Part shown: positions 52,770 through 57,525 of the stretch, piece by piece | Layout of the letters: each line of letters starts with the position of its first letter | How positions within the stretch are numbered: the stretch's first letter is position 1 | DNA from: JBEKSX01 sp049516635 | GTDB lineage: Bacteria; Bacteroidota; Ignavibacteria; Tepidaquicellales; OLB5 | DNA: 57,525 nucleotides | Reading direction: 5' to 3' | NCBI GenBank assembly: GCA_049516635.1 | Contig: JBEKSX010000003.1 | Span: forward strand, 1-57,525 | The notes under the pieces: model-generated | Database searches by the model: none | Seen by the model: only the letters and a program-made list of their open reading frames with translations | Told to the model about the DNA's origin: nothing | Translations under genes and position numbers: made by a program

Positions 52770-55526
52770 ATGAAAAGATTTACTACACCCCTTGTAATTC
52801 TTTTTTGTGCCGTATTATCCTCAAAATGCGACCAACCATATATATTTTATTATTTTAACCAAAAAATAATCCTCAAACGTGTATATACCTATATCCCTGT
52901 TAAGTTTAATGAGGGTACAGTTTTTACAAACACGGATATTCTTAGAAGTTCATTCGGGAATACTGCAGAATACATATATGATTTTACATCTTCACTCCAG
53001 GATAATACTCTTTCTAAAACCTATATAGTAAAAGTTAGAGATAATGCACCTTTAGATAATATTAGAAGCAGTATCAATGAACTTCTTAATTTTCCGAATG
53101 TTGAGAACGCGGGCATTGCTCTTAGATGGAACGATAGGGTTATACACCTCATGACGAATGAGATAATCGTAAAATTCAAAAAAAATGCAACTTCCTTTGA
53201 AATCGATAATCTCAACAGGTTATACAAAGCAAAGATAATAGAGAAAATCAACAATTTTGAAAATGTATATTTACTGGGCATCCAATCACGCGGTGAAGAT
53301 GGTCAGGATAATGCAATAGACGTATCGGCAAAGTATAACTTGACCCCTTTAGTTGATTTTGCACAACCTAATTTCATACGTCTGGGACTATTACTGCAGG
53401 TTCCAAACGATACCATGCTGCCGCACATGTGGAATATCAAAAATACAGGTAATAACCTGCCTCCCGGGGTGAATGGTGTACCGGGATGCGATCTGAATAT
53501 GGATTCCGCGTGGACCTTTATTACGGGAAACCCGCAGGTACTGGTGGGGATAGTCGATACAGGCACAGACACGACACATTACGATCTGCGCGGTAATCTT
53601 TGCAGCAGGGACCTATGGTATGACCCTCTTTATGAGGATGGGAACATACAGGACTGCAATTCTCACGGCACAGCTATGTGCGGTATAGCCGGAGCAATCG
53701 GTAATAATGTAGCCGGTATTGCAGGTATAGCATGGAAATGCAAGATCATGCCCATTAGGGTTTTCGATTGTGTAGGCAACACGAGTGACCTGATTCTGGC
53801 TAAGGGGCTCGATTGGGGATGGAGGCATGGGGCATCCGTTTTGAGCAACAGCTGGGGCGGAGGGATACCGACTCCCTTCGTCTCGCATAGTATACAGAAT
53901 GCTGTACATTTCGGGAGGAACGGAAAAGGAACAGTTGTTTTTGCCGCCACGGGTAACGATGATACAGGCTTAGTGCTGTATCCTTCTTCCATGCCTGAAG
54001 TGATAGCGGTCGGAGGGTTAAGTCCCTGCAACCAGCGAAAGAGCAAGACAAGCTGTGACGGGCAGAATGATTGGGGAGCAAATTACGGTGAGAACCTATC
54101 TATTGTTTCACCAACGCCGTTTATCGGTTGTACAACCATTTACGACGGGTGGAGTATCGGTTGTAACGGAACATCTTCCTCATGTCCTCAGGCAGCAGCT
54201 ATAGGAGCGTTAGTCCTTGCAAAAAATATTTATTTAACTGGGGATTCTGTTCGTATGGCAATTGAACAGGGTGCACGGAAGATCGGGAATTATTCTTACA
54301 ACATTCAAAAACCTAATGGTTTGTGGAATAATGAAATGGGCTACGGCAGGATAGATGCGATGCGTTCGCTGGCTTTAACACCACGTGGACCCGATTCTAT
54401 ATATGATCAAACACCGCCAATAATATCATTCTCAGCGCCGCAATCAGAATACTTAAAAGATGTTGTATCATTTACAGCTAACATTACTGATAACGAGAAG
54501 GTTGCTTCGGGTATGAACTTGCCCCGTTTATACTATTATACTACAGAAAACAGAACGATAAAGATCTTTGAAGGGATACCTTTATCCGATAATAATTATA
54601 CATTTACCCTGCCTAAGGTTGTTTATGAGGCTAAAATATATTATTATATAGCAGCACAAGATGCATCATCAAACAGAAATATTACTACATATCCCCTGGG
54701 CGGCGGCGGCATAAATCCTCCCGGTACAATTCCACCGCCGCGTTATATGTTCCTGCAAAATACAAATTATACTGATACATCTTTTTACAGCATAGATGTT
54801 CCTAAAATTGTTGATCCCGAGCATGAAGTTACTCTGTTATCGAATCTGAGCTGTCCTATAAGTAAGTCTGTATTAAAACTAAAATGTCTAATAATAATAG
54901 AACACGACTGGGTTCAGGATCTTAGTGTAAGCCTGACTTCACCGGCAGGAACGGAAATAGTCCTCACTACCGGAGTAGGATATGGTCAGAGTAATTACTT
55001 AAATACTGTTTTTGATGATTATGCAGAAAAATCGATAACGGATACAAGCAATAGAGGACCGTATACAGGATCTTTCAGGCCAATAGAGTCATTATGGCTT
55101 CTCAATGGTGAAAATTCTTATGGACAGTGGCATTTGAAAGTTGTGGATAACGGCAGGGGAGTGCATGGAAGCTTACTATACTGGAAATTATTTTTCAGGT
55201 TTTCCGACCGTGAAGAAATTGCATCTCCGCCTATGGCTTATCAATTAGTCGAAAACTACCCCAATCCTTTTAATTCCAGTACACGTATTGTTTTTAACTT
55301 ACCTCAGGCAGCAAAAACAAAAATAGTGATACATGATGTGCTCGGCAGGCAGGTAACAACTATACTCGATGAGTATCGTGAAGCTCAATATCGAGATTAT
55401 ATCGATTTTAATGCAAACGATGTGCTAGTTAACGACGGTAGGGGTTTAGCCAGCGGAGTATATTTTTATTCGTTGTATATTTTTGACAATCTGATAGATA
55501 CGAGAAAAATGGTTCTTTTAAAGTAG
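52770..55526 (+). CDS. Subtilisin-like (S8) protease with P-domain and T9SS sorting domain
   Basis: This 918-residue secreted protease has a signal peptide (about 1-20), an N-terminal propeptide-like region, and the S8 catalytic domain with Asp263 (V-D-T-G-T-D), His299 (S-H-G-T-A-M) and Ser469 (G-T-S-S-S-C-P). A second domain (about 670-805, D-L-S-V-S-L-T-S-P-A-G-T) looks like the convertase P-domain, usually linked to folding. The end is N-Y-P-N-P-F-N-S and R-K-M-V-L-L-K. It is likely a surface or released peptidase. Confidence 0.9.
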   Translation: MKRFTTPLVILFCAVLSSKCDQPYIFYYFNQKIILKRVYTYIPVKFNEGTVFTNTDILRSSFGNTAEYIYDFTSSLQDNTLSKTYIVKVRDNAPLDNIRSSINELLNFPNVENAGIALRWNDRVIHLMTNEIIVKFKKNATSFEIDNLNRLYKAKIIEKINNFENVYLLGIQSRGEDGQDNAIDVSAKYNLTPLVDFAQPNFIRLGLLLQVPNDTMLPHMWNIKNTGNNLPPGVNGVPGCDLNMDSAWTFITGNPQVLVGIVDTGTDTTHYDLRGNLCSRDLWYDPLYEDGNIQDCNSHGTAMCGIAGAIGNNVAGIAGIAWKCKIMPIRVFDCVGNTSDLILAKGLDWGWRHGASVLSNSWGGGIPTPFVSHSIQNAVHFGRNGKGTVVFAATGNDDTGLVLYPSSMPEVIAVGGLSPCNQRKSKTSCDGQNDWGANYGENLSIVSPTPFIGCTTIYDGWSIGCNGTSSSCPQAAAIGALVLAKNIYLTGDSVRMAIEQGARKIGNYSYNIQKPNGLWNNEMGYGRIDAMRSLALTPRGPDSIYDQTPPIISFSAPQSEYLKDVVSFTANITDNEKVASGMNLPRLYYYTTENRTIKIFEGIPLSDNNYTFTLPKVVYEAKIYYYIAAQDASSNRNITTYPLGGGGINPPGTIPPPRYMFLQNTNYTDTSFYSIDVPKIVDPEHEVTLLSNLSCPISKSVLKLKCLIIIEHDWVQDLSVSLTSPAGTEIVLTTGVGYGQSNYLNTVFDDYAEKSITDTSNRGPYTGSFRPIESLWLLNGENSYGQWHLKVVDNGRGVHGSLLYWKLFFRFSDREEIASPPMAYQLVENYPNPFNSSTRIVFNLPQAAKTKIVIHDVLGRQVTTILDEYREAQYRDYIDFNANDVLVNDGRGLASGVYFYSLYIFDNLIDTRKMVLLK

Positions 55527-55698
55527 CAGAATTTAAGAACAGTCCCATTGATAACCATTAATGATTTACGTGGTAGAAAGAGATTTTTCGGTATTTTTAA
55601 AAATTTTTTTAAATTTTTTATTTTAAATAACTTATAAATTAATAAACGTAATGCAATATTTATATAAAGTGTTACATTAAGTGTTATAAAATACGGTA

Positions 55699-55727
55699 TT
55701 GACAACAATATATGAATATTGTATTTT
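55699..55727 (+). promoter_or_regulatory. Promoter of the TrmB-family regulator gene
   Basis: TTGACA (55699-55704), a 17-base spacer and TATTTT (55722-55727). The upstream ATG at 55712 lies inside the spacer and cannot be the start of a transcript from this promoter. The ATG at 55766 is about 40 bases past the -10 box. Confidence 0.7.
55705..55722. promoter_or_regulatory. Perfect inverted repeat in the promoter spacer, candidate operator
   Basis: ACAATAT-ATGA-ATATTGT is a perfect inverted repeat with 7-bp arms that fills the 17-base spacer and touches the first base of the -10 box. A protein bound here would block RNA polymerase. The adjacent gene encodes a TrmB-type regulator, so autoregulation is a natural guess. 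Confidence 0.6.
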
Positions 55728-55765
55728 GTTGTAGTTCGAGCTACGACAATTTACCAGAAGTCAAT

Positions 55766-56614
55766 ATGAAAGACGTAACTAAAAAAATAGAAGCATTAGG
55801 ATTTTCCACTTATGAGGCTAAGGTATTCTGGGTATTATATCAGGGATTTAGCATGTCAGCTGCCGACGTAGCTAAGGAAGCAAAAATTCCGAGACCTTCG
55901 GTATACGAGATACTTCGTTCATTCGCGCATAAAGGTATCTGTAATGAAGTTAAGACTCCTACCAAATTGTTGTATGAAATGGTTGACACGGATGTAATAC
56001 AAGATAAGATAGAGAATGACATTTATAAGACATATACAACAAAACAGCGTGATCTTAAGGAATGTTTTACTGAAATCAAACCATTATACAAATCAAAACG
56101 TCCACCTGAGTATAGAGTAGACGTCGAGTTAATCAAAGGTTATAACACACACAGACAATATAAGTTTTTGGATCTCATTAAAAATTCTAAACAAGCTATT
56201 CTGTTAATGAACCGCTTCGAAGGCAATGTTTCGCCCGATCTCGATGAAGAAGGAAAGAGGTTTTATTCGAGGGGTGGTAAGTTTAAATCAATTTACGAAA
56301 CAAGCAGTAACTTTAAAATTAAAATAAATGACAGGTGGCAGAACGTTACTCGTGAAAGTTTAATCAGTTTATGTGAATCGTTCGAAAAACAGGGAGAGGA
56401 GATAAAACTGCTGGATAATGTTCCGCAGATAATGGCAGTATTCGATCAAAAAATAGTTTATTTCAGATTGTTCGATGAATCCATACCAAAATCCGAAAGG
56501 TCCGATATTATAATAAAAAATAAAAAATTTGCAGAGTTTATAACTAACCTTTTCAATTTGTATTGGGACAAGGCAGATACATTAGAAAATTTTAAAAAAA
56601 TATTAACAAAATAA
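55766..56614 (+). CDS. TrmB-family transcriptional regulator
   Basis: This protein of 282 residues starts at ATG 55766 (M-K-D-V-T-K-K-I). A start at 55712 would lie within the promoter. The N-terminal winged helix contains L-G-F-S-T-Y-E-A-K-V-F and I-P-R-P-S-V-Y-E-I-L, typical of TrmB. A helical linker and a C-terminal effector domain follow. TrmB proteins in archaea sense sugars. The bacterial ones are less known. The next gene is a T9SS cargo protein, 28 bases on. Confidence 0.83.
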   Translation: MKDVTKKIEALGFSTYEAKVFWVLYQGFSMSAADVAKEAKIPRPSVYEILRSFAHKGICNEVKTPTKLLYEMVDTDVIQDKIENDIYKTYTTKQRDLKECFTEIKPLYKSKRPPEYRVDVELIKGYNTHRQYKFLDLIKNSKQAILLMNRFEGNVSPDLDEEGKRFYSRGGKFKSIYETSSNFKIKINDRWQNVTRESLISLCESFEKQGEEIKLLDNVPQIMAVFDQKIVYFRLFDESIPKSERSDIIIKNKKFAEFITNLFNLYWDKADTLENFKKILTK

Positions 56615-56642
56615 AAAAATATAATTTAGTAGGGGGCTATAA

Positions 56643-57525
56643 ATGAATAATTCTTACAATTTCTTCTTAAAGTTCTGTGTGAATTTCGTTTTCATTTGCT
56701 TATTTTCCGGTTTGGTATATTCACAGGGATCAGTTTCGGGGACTGTAATGTATAATGATAATAATCAACCGGTTTCAGCGGGTCACGTGAAAGCATACGA
56801 CCTGAATGGTATTGAGATAGCTAACACAACGATTAATCAGGACGGAAGCTATTTGTTTCTGAGTCTTCCTCCGATTGGGCTTGATATAATAGGTTTCCCT
56901 GATGATGAGCTTGGCGACTTCATAGCTACGTACCATCCGAATAAAGAGGATTGGGAAACTGCGGTTTCAATTTATCCATTTGTTAATCTAACTGATATCA
57001 ATATATATGTACAACGTTCGCCGGGACATTGCAGTCCGTTCAGTTCATATATCAATGGTACAATAACATCCGAAGGATTGCCTCTGAAGGATGCTGTGGT
57101 TTATGCAAAGGTAAATGGCGTATCTAGACAATGCGGAGTAACGGACGCAAATGGTAAATATAAGATAAACGGTCTTACCGAAGGCGATTACATACTGGTT
57201 GTCCACAGGATAGGATGTGTTTCCACTCAGACCTCGGTCAGTGTAAAATATCCGGGACTGGAAATGATTGATTTCAACCTGAACAAGGTGGTAAAGCCGA
57301 AGACCAATTCAATTATCAAAGAATTCAAATTAATGCAAAATTATCCGAATCCGTTCAACCCTTCAACAAAAATTTCATTTGACCTGCCCTGGGCGGGTAA
57401 TGTGAAGCTGACCGTATATAATTCACTTGGTCAGTTTGTGAAAGAGCTTTTAAACGAATATAAGGAAGCGGGTTCATATACAACAGAGTTTAACGCTAAT
57501 ACCCTTTCGAGCGGCGTGTATTTTT
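56643..57525 (+). CDS. T9SS cargo protein with carboxypeptidase-like regulatory domains (partial, cut by window end)
   Basis: This reading frame runs off the window end. It starts with M-N-N-S-Y-N-F-F and a signal peptide (about 1-28), with an AGGGGG site eight bases upstream. Two carboxypeptidase-regulatory-like beta domains follow (G-S-V-S-G-T-V-M-Y-N and I-N-G-T-I-T-S-E-G). A sorting domain begins with N-Y-P-N-P-F-N-P near residue 236. The last residues seen are S-S-G-V-Y-F, so only about 20-25 residues are missing. It is probably co-transcribed with the TrmB-type gene. Confidence 0.85.
   Translation, partial: MNNSYNFFLKFCVNFVFICLFSGLVYSQGSVSGTVMYNDNNQPVSAGHVKAYDLNGIEIANTTINQDGSYLFLSLPPIGLDIIGFPDDELGDFIATYHPNKEDWETAVSIYPFVNLTDINIYVQRSPGHCSPFSSYINGTITSEGLPLKDAVVYAKVNGVSRQCGVTDANGKYKINGLTEGDYILVVHRIGCVSTQTSVSVKYPGLEMIDFNLNKVVKPKTNSIIKEFKLMQNYPNPFNPSTKISFDLPWAGNVKLTVYNSLGQFVKELLNEYKEAGSYTTEFNANTLSSGVYF

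Noticed and set aside
55712..55765. Extended start of the TrmB-type regulator at ATG 55712
   Set aside because: The ATG lies in the 17-base spacer of a strong promoter, has no ribosome site, and the added residues do not resemble TrmB proteins.

Overview
The window looks like a chromosome segment from an Ignavibacteria-type member of the Bacteroidota/Chlorobi (FCB) group. Seven secreted proteins end in a type IX secretion (T9SS) C-terminal sorting domain with the N-[YF]-P-N-P-F-N-[PS] signature and a final KK(M/F)(I/L)L-type tail, a combination common in Ignavibacteria. The DNA is AT-rich. The best promoters I can read are TTGACA-N17/18-TAnnnT boxes, not the TTTG/TAnnTTTG type of classical Bacteroidetes. 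No rRNA, tRNA, CRISPR array, prophage or transposase was seen.

Layout. (1) 1-4.6 kb is a loosely packed minus-strand region of small lipoproteins, a GNAT acetyltransferase, two small unknown proteins and several palindromic repeat elements. (2) 4.6-9.8 kb holds three minus-strand T9SS cargo proteins (BNR/YCF48-type beta-propellers and a small CxCH protein). (3) 10-14 kb holds an alpha/beta hydrolase, an orphan histidine-ammonia-lyase-like enzyme and a long unknown protein. (4) 14.1-16.8 kb is a promoter-led set of two small unknown proteins and a two-motif phospholipase-D-like protein. (5) 17-28.4 kb is a signalling island: two paralogous REC-PAS kinases, a sigma-54-type response regulator with an altered Walker B motif, a zinc-ribbon protein, a secreted Kelch protein and a 1296-residue PAS/GAF kinase. 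(6) 28.6-36.2 kb is housekeeping or metabolic: TPR-like protein, RmuC, class IV aminotransferase, YjbQ, YggX, M61 peptidase, family 39 glycosyltransferase, lipoprotein. (7) 36.2-41.4 kb is a tight minus-strand run of three M16 peptidases and a MoxR ATPase. (8) 41.6-43.9 kb holds PgsA, HU, RuvX and an AlbA_2/Schlafen-type protein. (9) 44-51 kb is a thiamin operon behind a TPP riboswitch: thiC-thiO-thiS-thiG-tenI/thiE-thiE-thiD, with an ArfB-like gene at its end. (10) 51-57.5 kb holds three more T9SS cargo proteins, one of them a subtilisin-like protease and one cut by the window end, around a TrmB-family regulator.

How the parts fit. The thiamin operon makes the pyrimidine (ThiC), the thiazole (ThiO, ThiS, ThiG, TenI-like) and couples them (ThiE, ThiD). 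The ThiF and ThiH steps are not in the window. The signalling island could link sensing to output through a modified enhancer-binding protein. The most unusual signals are a family of palindromic elements, one copy of which lies in frame inside a T9SS sorting domain, the Walker B change in the enhancer-binding protein, and a perfect inverted repeat filling the promoter spacer in front of the TrmB-type regulator.
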